From contig CP114123.1 in assembly GCA_029959195.1 (NCBI GenBank), positions 620,001-684,000 on the forward strand: a DNA stretch of 64,000 nucleotides, given 5' to 3'. This DNA is from Dictyophora rubrovolvata (lineage: Eukaryota > Basidiomycota > Agaricomycetes > Phallales > Phallaceae). Of the stretch, positions 45,892-57,627 are shown one piece after another (position 1 is the stretch's first letter; each line of letters starts with the position of its first letter). The notes below the pieces were generated by a model. The model had not been told where the DNA came from. It worked only from the letters and a program-made list of their open reading frames with translations, and did no database searches. The position numbers and the translations under genes are program-made.

Positions 45892-47580
45892 CTAAATATC
45901 ATCATGACCACGACCACAATCACCTCCTTCCTCCTCTTCTTCAGGAGTGGCCATTTCCACGAGAATGGATTGGTGTGCGTGTTGAAGAATATCAGAAAAT
46001 TGGAGCGTCGGTAGGGATATGTTACTGGCTGTAATTTTGGCGGAGTTAAGGCGGGGAAGATCCAGTGTAAAATCAGCTACTAAAATGCCCGACAGGCTTG
46101 GGAACAAAAGTCAAGAAGGGAGCACTGGACATTTGATAAATTACGTTAGCCTTACGCATTTGTAAGAATATTGAAGTCATCTGCTATGAAGGGCACAGAG
46201 ATCTAGTAGGTTTAATGGTTGAACTTATTTAATGGAAGAGATACAGCACTTACATGTGCTTCGATAGCCTAAAAAGAGTAAAAAAAATTGAAGGCATGGT
46301 TTTGTTACTTCAAATTTTCGACTTACTAATAATATTGCGTGCGTGATGGAAAAAGCAACGACAAAGCTTACAAACACTTATGAGACAATCATAACGAAAA
46401 ATTACGTTAAGGGCTTAACCAGAATCTTAATATACCTGCATATTGATTATTAAACTCCATGGTCTTAGAATTCAATTTGTCAAAACCTACTCTGTTTTAG
46501 AACTATAGAAACAAGACTACGCCCACCCCGAATCCCAGCTTGGCGCTTTAATTTCCATGTCCCCAAACCTTCCAAATGCAAATGCCAAATATAATGACAT
46601 CCATGAAAATGCTGAAAATGTTTTGGAAAAGGGCGATTAAGTTGTTTCCAGCTGAAACATTTTAGACCAATGCTGAAGAATGAGCATGTACCGTACCACT
46701 GAAACTGAGGTTGACAATGGAGATGTCTGTCAGCGCAGAAGACACCACATGTTGTTGAAATGCTGACCTAGTCAAACATCCGGGAAATATTATTACGTCT
46801 GGAAGAGGCGGTGTTAGCTATGCTTAGAGTGCTCCAGAGTCTGAATTCCTTCACCACACAATGTAGCGATCAATTGCACAAGAAAACAAGAAGCTGAGGC
46901 CATAGTTAAAATCTTTGTTCCTTTGCACAACGAATACGCCCGGGCAACCAACAAGCCTGAAATGGCTACAATCTAGATGCCCTGGAAGTAATGTAATAGG
47001 AAAGGATCGGACCTTGGACACCAATATTTGACAAAATTCCCATGGAGTTTGCTGCGTTAGCATATACATTGCAGGATCTTAAGGTTTCCTATCAGATTGA
47101 ATCAATGTTCAAGATTACAGTCTCCTACCTTCCCGACTATAGGCAGTGTAAAATGAATTTGAGTCTAAGAGTAGGGCAGCTATCATTGACAAGGATAGTA
47201 CTTATACTCAACCTACAGGCACAAAGTTTAGGATGAAGTCGAGTCCTATACAAGTTAAAACCGCATATCGTGCGAAGATGTATAATAATGTAGGTGGGCT
47301 AAATGGCTTGAACCATATATGTTCTACTTCTTCTGGGAGCTTGGACAGCGCAGCATAGAAGACAAGTGCTTGTGTTTTTGTTATTATGGAGTCTTTTCTT
47401 TTGGAATTTGAATTTAGTTTGCTCACTTAGAGAACTGATAAGGAGCGAGATGGAGATGTGTCTGGTATTTCATGGTTAAAATAGGAGTTGAATACTGGGA
47501 ATGGAGCGAATAAACACATACTCTTCATAAACCTCCTCAATAAAAGTGTCCGCAGTGGATACATTCCAGTTATTGTCCAT
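45892..47580 (-). CDS. DUF6533 membrane protein, copy 3
   Basis: Same exon plan as copy 1. The signature exon reads AALSKLPEEVEHIWFKPFS and YIFARYAVLTC. The 8-base micro-exon lies at 47136-47129 (TCGGGAAG), and the last exon reads ILVADFTLDLPRLNSAKI. The ATG used by copies 1 and 2 is changed, so the first ATG is the one at 47580. A stop after HDDI (45892) removes about 15 C-terminal residues seen in the other copies. Coding potential is largely kept, but loss of the normal start suggests early decay. Confidence 0.6.
47129..47136 (-). other. Predicted 8-base micro-exon, DUF6533 copy 3
   Basis: Minus-strand text TCGGGAAG between a GCCTATAG acceptor and a GTAGGAG donor, equivalent to the micro-exon of copy 1. 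Confidence 0.5.
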
Positions 47581-49049
47581 GCTATTCGTATTGTCAAGGG
47601 CGGCTCATGGGGATTCGGTAACTCCATACTTCACCTAGGCTCATAAATACTATTGTGTCATGATGCTGCCTCAGTACCTTTAAATTACATTAAAAAGAAA
47701 AGAAAAGGGATACCGACTCCCAAGCGTCGCCATGACTAAAGAAAACAGGGGGTAACCCGCTCGTCATTCCACAATTGACATTATAGCTTAGCAGTTGGTT
47801 CGATCTCACATCCAAACAAAGGCCTTTCTTGTAGGGCCAAGCTTCTGCGGTGGTACCGCTACGCCACTGCCAGCCATGTCGTTCTAACTGAAGTTCTAAC
47901 CCAGCCCAAGACCAATCATTTGAAGTCGCAGCATAATATAGCTCTCAGACGGGGTAGATATTGCACAACGGGAAGGCATGAAGGACTAAACCTCACTCTT
48001 TCTTTTAACCCAGTTGTAAGTCATCCTATATCTTTGCTGAAGGTCATTGACAGACAAGAAATATAAGAGCATCTAACCTCTCCATTGTGTCTCAATTCCA
48101 CGTTGAATCCGGTGTGCAAGTAAGCATGAGGGTCTCAAATTAACTTCTTCAAGCTGGGCTGACTGATGATCGGTTCTGTAGAAACTGAGGACAGATCCGT
48201 GGCATTTGAGGCGTTGTTACATTCCGAAATGCGTGCTATTGCGAGATGGACCAAACTATCACATGCAGCGTTTCTATGGGTCCCTTACGTTATTATTGCA
48301 TGACAATGACAACAATACTTTAGATTCATCAGCCTGATGGAATACAACTATCTGCAAACTGAAACCACTGTCCGAGAAGTGAGCAAGGATCACAAGGAAG
48401 GGGGCTTCGATCATTTGGGGGCGACAAAGTGAGCTCAAAACCCATTATCTGAAATCGCAGCATGATATAGCTCTCGGGTTGAATTTAGACACCGGGCCAT
48501 GCTAGAGATATTTGGGATCATCTCGATTTCGCGTCGGGTGTCTGCATCAGGAGGCAGCAAACATTCATACGTGACTGATAAAAAATAATCGGTTCTGTAA
48601 GATGCTGGTTTATTACAAAATGCCCTTGAACTCGATTTTGAGATGGATCAAGTCCCCGCTTTCCATGAATACTTTACGAAGACTTTCCACGTCTACAACG
48701 ATCCATCAGCCTAACGGAGTAGATTATTAACCAGACTAAAATCACCTTTCGAAATCATATTTTCTCATTTATTTGACGTGTTGATATCAGTGATGAGCAA
48801 CTATGCATGTTCTTCCGGTGATGTCGCATGATGTTAAACATCCGTCGTCATCTTTAGAGTCATAAATAGGGTATATGTATAGTGAAGTACTATATGAAAA
48901 CCTAACACTCGCCTGTGCATAACTGAAAGAAAAACGAATCATGTTTCCCGCAACGTGTCCAGTTTTGGAATTGACGGCGCCTCATGATGCCTCAAGCACA
49001 AAAGCCAACAGTGAAAATGGCACTAATGCACTCGACATTAGCTTGTTGC
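47581..49049. other. Shared upstream block of DUF6533 unit 3
   Basis: Non-coding DNA closely matching 21960-22950 (unit 1), with the promoter motif at about 47642. Part of the block is repeated imperfectly near 48420-48880, as if duplicated within the unit. No gene was seen. Confidence 0.5.
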
Positions 49050-49870
49050 AGTATTAAATCGTAGATATGTCCTTTGCATAGCGGGCTATTAGATAAACCC
49101 CATTTTTATGGAGGTATACAAAACTTACGATAATAATTTCAGCAGCCGAGCCCCCCGTCGAGAACACACCGTTCTTGGTCATATCTCAAAGACAAAAAGA
49201 TATTCAATCGACTTGAATTGAGACAAAGAGTAAGCCCATCGAATATGATATCATTGTTCTCTGCGAATAATGGTGTCAGTACAATGATCAACAACTTGAG
49301 CCAAAACGGGACATACCAGAAGCGGACTTCTCGGCGTTGTAGAATAATCAGTATTGGCAAAGGATCGTCATAATGGAGGAACGCACGCACTGAACACAGC
49401 CGAGCTATTTCAAATGAGCATGATAGTGGACCATATGATGATACGCACGTATTGGGAGTTGGACCGTTTGGTGCCTTAATACCGTGAAAATGGTTGCTAT
49501 CATTGAGAGTATCCTCACACGTGCCAGTGACCGCATCTTAATTCAAAATGAATTACTACAATTTAAAGTAATACGACGAGGAAACAGATGCCCCGTGCGC
49601 GGCGGTGCATTTGATATCTGAACTAGCGGTTTCGTATGCCAGTGGGGACTTGGAAGGCTTGCGTAGGACGCGGAATAGGTCACAATGTTTGATAATATCT
49701 ACCCTTGTCAATTGTCACGCAAGCACAGTTGATCCAGCCTACAATGAACCGAGGGAGGGTGTTAGATCTTGCGCTGTAAACCTTGTTCGAGGACAGTTGA
49801 AGAGGGGCGCTGAAGCAATCCTGCACGCGTCGAGCGGAGTTTGGTCTATCTTACATAAGTCACCTTTTTT
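49050..49870 (-). pseudogene. Degraded copy of the module partner gene (unit 3)
   Basis: Blocks align with 54560-54960 of unit 4 and 37090-37700 of unit 2, including the exon with a DIIFDG-like stretch near 49245. Large parts of the last exons are missing and the frames are interrupted. It is clearly a decayed member of the partner family. Confidence 0.55.
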
Positions 49871-50973
49871 TGCACGCAAAAATGCCTCAACGCCTCACTG
49901 GATGTTCTATCCGTCATGGAAGCACAATTAATGCAGCCTACACACAATATCCGTTTCATCAATGGTTAATTCATCAATCCTGCTAACCTTATTCGAGATG
50001 CACCCAATATCGTAACCACTGTCAACCAACCGAAACGACTTACACCAACAGTTTCGCGACTTTTAACGTAGTTTTGACGCAGTATGTTTGCCATGTCAGA
50101 GTCTGGCCTTTTACGAGTAAACCTCGCTTAAGGATTCGCGAGCCTGACTAGTTGATATGCGCTCTCATAGAACAATTTAACACGGAGACTGGAATGACTT
50201 CGCCATCATTTTCGTAATTCTATCACAAGACTGTAGCGGAATTAAGAGAACAAGTGCCCTTGCAGTTTATTTCATCGATATGGAGTATGTACTCGATCTA
50301 CAAATTCTGGGTTCATGGATCTAGCTCATTGACTACCTCGGAAATGCACTTTGTGGAATACTCGAGACGCACCAACGTACATTGTCATGCATTCATGTCT
50401 TCCTAGGACCTGAGAAGCGAGCGATAGGTCTCACATGAGTGAATATGGCTACATTCATGTTCATGCTTACCTTCAGCCATCAGACTACAGCCACTAAATC
50501 TCTGAGAATTTCCAACACACGGAGAACGCGCCGTTTTTTGAAAGCTCGCTGCGCTGTTCCCAGTAATCGTCGAAGGTGCGGATAAGGATATCAAGGTATC
50601 TTGCATCGTAAGAGAGATTTGCCTAGTCTCAAAACACCTGATTGGACAAATTTGACGGGTGTGAGCGTGTATGTGTTTAAATCAATTTCATTGTTCGTGG
50701 GCGCAATGGGCTATACATAAATTCGGAGTAAAGATACGTGCTCTGTGCGCTAGGATATCAGAAACTAACCAACATCATCACTCATTATATTAGACTAGGA
50801 AACTGGTCAGAAGACAGATCCGATTCATCGCACATCCATCAAGCTAGTAGCAAACTGTTATACCCTACAAGAGTACATTAAGATAATTTAAATACGTCTA
50901 AATTCGGTTCTTTGAATAGTTCTGTGTTCCGATGACTTCCCGTGAAATCTAAGCATGAGCAGGCCAGTGAATG
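49871..50973. other. Junction between duplication units 3 and 4
   Basis: Unit 3 similarity ends near 50110 (shared with 37880 in unit 2) and the 3' flank of unit 4 starts near 50820. A 67-residue minus-strand frame at 50403-50606 is unrecognised. Confidence 0.45.
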
Positions 50974-52654
50974 TCAGTGTCGTTCACTGACAGATACGCA
51001 TGGTCTCCCGTCCTCCTCTGCACTGGCACTTCCTTCTTTGGGAATGGCTATTTCCACGAGAAGGCTTTGGTATGCACGTTGGAGGACATTAGAGGATTGA
51101 AGCGTCGGTAATGTTATATTACTGGCTTTAGCGGAGTTAAGGCGACGAAGATCTAATGTAAAATTGGCCACCAAAGCACCCGCCAGGTTTGAATTTACAG
51201 CCATGAAGGGAGTCCTCGACGTTGACGGTAGCATGTTAGCCTTGCGCGTACGAGCAAACGTTAAAGTCGTCCCCTGTGAAGAAGTTGAAGGGCCGGTGAG
51301 CTTGATGGTCGAGAGATAAAACGCTTACGCCTATAGTCTAGAAAAAGAATAACCATTCGGAGGTACGGTTTTGGTACTTTCAAAGTTCCAACTTACTAAT
51401 CTGATTACATGCGAGATGGAAGAAATAACGATAAAGCTACGAAAGGCTACACTTATGAGACAGTCGTAGTAACGAACATAAAGTGCTTACCCTAGACCTA
51501 TAAATTGACTGTTAAACTTTATGATCTTAAAAAATTGGCCGTGCACAACGTACACTGTTTTAGAACTACCGAGGTAAGACTTCGTCTATTTTGAATTCCA
51601 GCTTCGCGCTTCAATTTCCATAACTCCCAGAGTTTCCATACGAAAATGCTATGAAAAAAGATGTCTGCGGTAATGGTGAGAATGTTTTCGGCAAGCAAGA
51701 TCAAGTTGCCTTTAACTGAGATGTTCTATGAGGTGGGTGCTGGGGATTGACATGAAACATACCGCTGGGACTGGGATACATCGACAACTGAGATATCTGT
51801 TAATGCATAAGGGACACTGAAATGCTGACCTTGTCAAACATCCAGGAAATGCTATCATACCTGGAATAGGTAATATTAGCTATGCTCGGAATACTTTAGA
51901 ATTCGGAATGCCTTCACCATAGAAGGGAACAATCAGATGTGCAATAAAACAAAGAGCTAATGCTACAGGTAGAATTCTAGTTCCGGCATACAAGCAGCAC
52001 AACGAATATACCCGAGCAAACACTAAGCCTGTCAACAAAATTCAATCTACGTGCCCCGAAAATAAAATAGTGTTGGAGGACCACAGACCTTGGATACCAA
52101 TGTATGACAAGACTGTCATTGAGTTGGCTGCATTAGCAATCATATTGCAAGATCTTTGAAGTTTCTCATTGGATTTGATCAATATTAAAGGCTACAGTCC
52201 CCTACCTTCCTAGCTATAGACAGTTTAAATCTAAGAAAAGGTAGATAAATATCAAGTATACTTGTGCTCAACTCACAGGCACTAATTTGTTAGCTGTAAA
52301 GCTGAGCCCTTCCCCAATCAAGATCGCGTATCTTGCGAAGATGTACAATATTGTAGGCAGGCTAAATGGTTTGAGCCATATATACTCTATTTCTTCTGCG
52401 AGATTGGACAGCGCAGCGTAGAAAAGAAATGCTTGTGGCTTCGTATTATGGAGTCTTTTCTTTTGGAATTTAAATTTAAATTGCTCACCTAGAGAGCTTA
52501 TTTGTAACAAGGTGAAGATATATCTGATATCTTGCAGTTCAGTTACAGACATTGAATACCGGAGAATGGAGTGAACAAACACATACCGCTCATAATTTTC
52601 CTCGATAAGGGTGTCTATAATTGCGACGGTTACGTTATTGTTCATACTGGGCAT
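50974..52654 (-). CDS. DUF6533 membrane protein, copy 4
   Basis: Start at 52654 (MPSMNNNV), stop at 50974. The first exon ends with the codon beginning at YER and is spliced to YIFTLLQISSL. A second splice restores FYAALSNLAEEIEYIWLKPF and YIFARYAILIG (DUF6533 signature). The 8-base micro-exon is at 52214-52207 (CTAGGAAG), followed by SCNMIANAANSMTVLSYIG and GLVFARVYSLC. The last exon reads ALVANFTLDLRRLNSAK, with a shorter C-terminal tail than copies 1 and 2. The traced exons agree in phase. This is the most diverged of the four complete copies. Confidence 0.65.
52207..52214 (-). other. Predicted 8-base micro-exon, DUF6533 copy 4
   Basis: Minus-strand text CTAGGAAG between a GTCTATAG acceptor and a GTAGGGG donor, equivalent to the micro-exon of copy 1. 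Confidence 0.5.
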
Positions 52655-54184
52655 ATTATCGAGCGCAGCTTACGGAGGTTCCGATACTGCATTCAAGCTT
52701 TTAAATACTATTTATCATGTCCGAGTCATGCTACTATCTCAGTAGCCTGAGATTACACTAAAAGAAAAAGGGACTTCGGCTCTTGGGAGCAATGTCAGCC
52801 AAGGGTCCCGACTCCTGAGCCCGAGATTCATCATGTGAAATTGAAGTCGCAGCATGGTATACATGCTTCCAGAAAATTTGTCGCAAAAATCGGAATTAAT
52901 TTAGAAACCAAACCGGCTTCATTGTCTGGACGCGGCTATAATTTTATGTTAATTTTCATTCTCGCAATGTATAGAACCTTAAATTTTTTCCCCGAAATAC
53001 AAGTCTCCCTTTATTTTCGGATCCTTTTTCTAATGAATGGGCTGCAGCTGGCCTTGGCTGTGATCACGCTGAGACTCATTATCGATTAATCGCCAAGTGC
53101 CAACTTGCTCATTGAATTGCACGAAAAAGCGGCTCTATATAAAATCGACAATTCTGATGGATTTGAAAGGCATAAAAGTATAAGGTATCAGTGACCTTGA
53201 CTTCGCTGTTTCCTCTTATCCGCCATTTCAGCAAGCTCCTGCAAAACACTGACACCCGGTATTTTCTCGGCGGTATTAGTCGTAATTTGTTAGAATTCAT
53301 GTGAATACAATCTCACATTTCTCGTAGTTAATTAGTCTTCTCTTCTTGAGGTCCGACAGATAACGGAATGGTTAGAAGTTCTCAGAAGAAGTATTATCCT
53401 TATGGATAATACAAGCTACCGCCCAGACCTTCAACCAATCAATGTATTTAGTACCCAGTCTGTACGTCATTAGTCCTTGTCGTACCACAATACGCCTCCC
53501 TATCCTAGAGAGATCTCTTAAGTCTTGATTACCTCTCGTCTTAAGCTGATAAGCCTAACCCGCTCGTAATCTGACTCTCAATAAGTATAACCAACTCCCC
53601 ATGTCTTTGTTGGAGGTACCTCAGGAAAGAAATGTGAGAGCATCTACATCGCCAATTCCACAGCATGCGAGTAGAAATCAGCAAAGCTTTCATCAGCCCA
53701 TAGATGATCTCAATTGGACTTCCTATATATACCGATTGAGGGTGGGTTTTCTAAGCACGAGCCCTAGATCCGTGGCACCGGGGCCGTTGATACATTGCGA
53801 AACCCACTCGATTGTGAGCGAACTGATTGAAAACCAAAGCCGTCGTCCAAAATCAAAAGCGGAGAAACCATTTGATACCAACAATCGGTTATGATCATAT
53901 GTGGTTAACACTCTAGTAAGGTATATATATAGTCAAGCACTATGTATAAGGATATAAAAACTTAACGCTCGTCCGTGCATAAACAAAAGGACATAAGAAG
54001 CATACGACCCTGAAACTTGTCCAATTGTTGAAAAAAAGATAGCTCAAAATGCTTCAAGCACAAAAGCTAACAGTGAAAATAACACTAATGTACTCGACAT
54101 TAGTTTCGTTGTTGTGTCCAATCGTAGAGATGTCCTTTAGTGGGTTATTAAAGGAAACCTTATTTTCTTCTCCAGACATGAAAC
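52655..54184. other. Upstream block of DUF6533 unit 4, partly replaced
   Basis: The shared upstream block is interrupted by unrelated DNA at about 52850-53580 and resumes near 53590-54010. No gene was recognised; an 84-residue plus-strand frame at 52835-53089 has no features. Confidence 0.45.
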
Positions 54185-55484
54185 TTACGATGATGATTTT
54201 GCCAGCGGTCGACCTGTTATTTTTACGGTCAAAACGGCGATGAAACCGTCAATCGCGGTTATATTATCGGGGCCACCGCCAACGGACAAGTTGTGATTAA
54301 TCCCGGTGCTGAGTGATCAAAGGTGGTTCAATACATCTGTTTTCTCCAGGAATGGACTGCACTGACCTGGTCTTGTTTAGAATACCGCTCATGTATTGGA
54401 TATTCGTAGTATAATTGAAGCCTCCGAAGGAAGTGTCGCCAGAAAATGAGGTCTTGTTGCTGACAGAGCTGGTGTCAACAAAGGTGTTTGTGATATTGCC
54501 CACGAGCCAATCGCTATAATATTTTAGGCTTTAGTAGATTATAAGTTTTTCATGAAGAACATACCGCCCTAAGTCATATCTAAAACGACAATCAGCAATC
54601 AGACATTCAGTTAGCTTGTCATTAAAGAGTATACCCATTGAATATGATATCATGGTCGTCTGCAAGAAAAGGCGTTAATATAGCGATCAACGGCTTAAGC
54701 TAAAACGAGGACATACCGGAAGCGGGTTTCTCAATAGACGCGCTGTAAAACGATCAGCATTATTAAACAGGGACTGTCGATGCAGAGGAACGTACGCAAT
54801 GAACACGGCCGAGCTAATTTTCATATAAGCATAATAGAAGACTAAATGATTGATACAATACACACGTATTGGCAGTTGGTCCGTTTTGTATCCAATACCT
54901 AAAATGACCGCCACCGTTGAACGTCTCTTCACAAGTGCCAATTACTGCATTTCCGAAATCATAACGAATTACGGCAGTTTCGTTATCTAAAAATTATGTT
55001 AAAATAAACCTCAAGAGAAGTGTTATTGAGAACGTACGACCCCCATTTCCATCTCCTAAGTCTGCCATCTGATGACTCCCTAGGTGTTGACCAAGGCATT
55101 CGGTTGAATATTGGAATGAACTAGCAATGGATGTCAGTATTGAACGAGAGATTCTGGGCTATGCGTTCACTTGAAATAGTTCTTTAGCCCGCCATCGGTA
55201 TTTTGGTCTATGAGTACACCGTCATCTGAGTTCCCTGAGATGATAATATTTAACGGTTCGCCCAGACCGGCAGGGAAGGTTTCGAAACCAAACTAGTATA
55301 TTGATAAGAAGACTATTCAGCGGAAAAAAAGGAAGAAACTTACCGTTACCATCTCTCCTCCATGATTCAAAGGATTTACGAATCCTAAGGAGGTCGATAG
55401 GTGCGCACGACGTGATTTCATTGTAGTTTCGTTGTTTGTGAGGTGAAGAAAAGTTGTTAAAGTAGTTAGTATCCACGAGAAGAA
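54185..55484 (-). CDS. Module partner gene, best-preserved copy (unknown function)
   Basis: Ten exons can be traced: 55484-55344, 55292-55171, 55120-55041, 54986-54866, 54813-54796, 54742-54717, 54659-54635, 54579-54565, 54513-54367 and 54308-54185. From the second exon on, all phases agree. The protein reads NYFNNFSSPHKQRNYNEITS, RKSFESWRRDGN, GFETFPAGLGEPLNIIISGN, STECLGQHLGSHQMADLGDG, AVIGTCEETFNGGGHFRYW, SAVFIAASIEKPASDDHDII, DLGRDWLVGNITNTF, NKTSTGINHNLSVGGG and FIAVLTVKITGRP. Many N-x-S/T sites occur. I recognise this as a conserved agaricomycete hypothetical family without a known function. The first and second traced exons do not join in phase (one-base discrepancy), and the start codon exon was not found. 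It lies upstream of, and co-oriented with, DUF6533 copy 4. Confidence 0.65.
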
Positions 55485-56229
55485 CTAAAAATGATTGTTA
55501 GGATAAGGATTGTGACCGAGAATGGAGGAGAAGTAGGGAATGAGGGGGATAATAGGAAAGAGGGTGGTTTGGTAATTGTAGCTTTAGACGCCGACATGCA
55601 TAGTCCTTCGGCAATCGGCATATGTCGCCGAAGCACACGCTATACTGCTTGTTTTGTTTGAATGTTTCAAACCCTCAAACATTTTCACATTTGTAAGGAA
55701 ATAATCTTCCAACTTGTTTTATCTCATGGTTTTCCTTTTTTTTTAATGTCTTTTTTTTTCAAAAAGTTGAGCAATCGACAAGCGCTTCTCATGATAAGAT
55801 AATGGATTATTATTAACCAGAGATTATTCATATCCAAAGGAGTTATAAATAGGTTTTAGGGCAGTACATAAATAAATCCGTGCCAACGCACATGAACAAC
55901 ATAGCCAAGTCACGTTTTATCTGGACCAAACTCGTTGTTTAAAAATGCATTAGTATCTGGATTTGAACGGGTCGCAAAAGTATGTGACTGACCTGAACAA
56001 AGATTGGACAAAGGGTATTGGACAAAGGATATTGGTTGTTACGCATTGCAAGCGACGTCTGGCTGTCCGCACGCCCAGAGTTAGAATAATGAGCAAGGCC
56101 AATTGGAGAAGACTTTTATTGCTACATAGTGATCTCAAATGAATGTCAAAATCAATAGCAACAACACCCAGATAATCTGAAATTCTTAGTGATGTTCGGA
56201 AAACATAGGCTATAAAAAAGGCTAACGAC
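55485..56229. other. Upstream flank of the partner gene
   Basis: The first exon of the partner gene is probably here; an ATG near 55606 on the minus strand is a candidate but does not splice in phase. Otherwise nothing was recognised. Confidence 0.4.
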
Positions 56230-56690
56230 GATTCAAAGTCGCAGTGAAGAATGGTAGCCAAACGGCCTTACCTGATAAGCAAGAGGCAGATACAGACGGT
56301 GACGCAAGCGGGCCTGTCAAGAAGAAAACGGGTGCTATCAAAGAAGCCAGCGGAATCCACAAGCCCACCTGGCGCGGTATTTGGCGGTGGAGTTCCCCTT
56401 GCTATTGAGGTACCTAATTGAGATGCCAACAAACAGCAGTTGGTTATTAACATATCATCATCTCAGGACTCGACCACAGGATTGAAGTCGTCTGTGACTG
56501 TTGACAGCTCTCTGTCGCCCTCGTTGCCATCTCCGAGGAATACCTCTCTATCGATCCGTCGCTTGCAGATTTTTTTCAGTACGACTTTACTACTCCGACG
56601 CATTTCAACAGTAAGGCCGACTTCCTTCGTCCCCCTTCTCCTGATGTTCCACTCGACATTACGATCACAAACGCCAGTTGTCCATTATAT
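56230..56690 (+). pseudogene. Inverted partial copy of the CCCH zinc-finger gene
   Basis: The plus strand here parallels the minus strand of 58640-58180. Shared blocks include AAGAAAACGGGTGCTATCAA, GGAATCCACAAGCC and CAGGACTCGACCACAGGAT. These blocks are followed by the counterpart of the SPEEYLSIDPSLADL coding stretch. The frame is interrupted several times and only the middle of exon 4 is represented. It sits 3' of the parent gene in opposite orientation, so it arose by an inverted local duplication. Confidence 0.8.
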
Positions 56691-57627
56691 CGTCACCTCA
56701 AGATTCGACGACGGGATCGTAGTCACATACAAAGAGTATATTCGTTCTTGAAGTCAAATAATTGCGAACGCAAGCCTGAATGATAGGCCGCCAGCAACTG
56801 GTCTCTATCAGTTGTATTACGCCAGTGGGTTCGTCCCAAGAGTGGCCGAGCAGGTGAAGACCTTGCAAAGCCACTTTTGTTTTTCGCAATCTACCACAAT
56901 TGTTCGTCTTCAAAAAGCGGTGAAGAGCCAACATTAACGAATCAGTTTTCATTGAAAGACTGCAGCTGCGATGGCAACTATGTAAGGATCTGCGGACGGG
57001 GCCCATAACCTCGGAAGGCATCCAGTTGTTTATCGATAATGCCTGTATCTAAGGATATGACGATTTAGTATTGACGGCGAGTATTTGTTGATATTAATCG
57101 GTCAAACTGGTTGAAGGCTGTAGGGCTGTTGGGACGTCCGACAACTTTAAAGCGACAAGCTCGTTGTCGCAGTATGACCATGGCACGACCACATTTAGCT
57201 TTTAGAAATAGAGTGAACCACGTGTTCACGTCTATGGGTCATTTAAAAGGTATACCGGGATGTCGAGAAAAAAATACAATCAGACAATATGGAGAGTTGA
57301 AAGCAAGTCGAAACAAGAGGGCCTAAAGGGTCTCGGAATTGCTGTGACGGAACGTGACACGACCATGGCACCATATGCACGTGCTCCGTAGACAAAAAAC
57401 GCGCGCGGCGCCTTCTATATTCATTTTTATTTCCTGCGTTTCTTGTATACTTGATTTGAATTCCCATTATCATACATGTATAAGTACATCCACGTTATAA
57501 GAAACACCCTTTCGAATTCGGATCATAATGATAACAGCGTGAAGATTCCCAACCAGATATGCTTTCCGCAGATTTCCTCAAAAAATAGAAGACAAAAATA
57601 AAGTCGAAAGTAATCTAAGATGAAAAG
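56691..57627. other. Intergenic stretch
   Basis: Between the inverted gene fragment and the 3' end of the CCCH gene. No gene was recognised. Confidence 0.45.

Noticed and set aside
53590-53910. Plus-strand frame of 97 residues
   Set aside because: It lies in the upstream block shared by DUF6533 units, and the other units do not keep it open.
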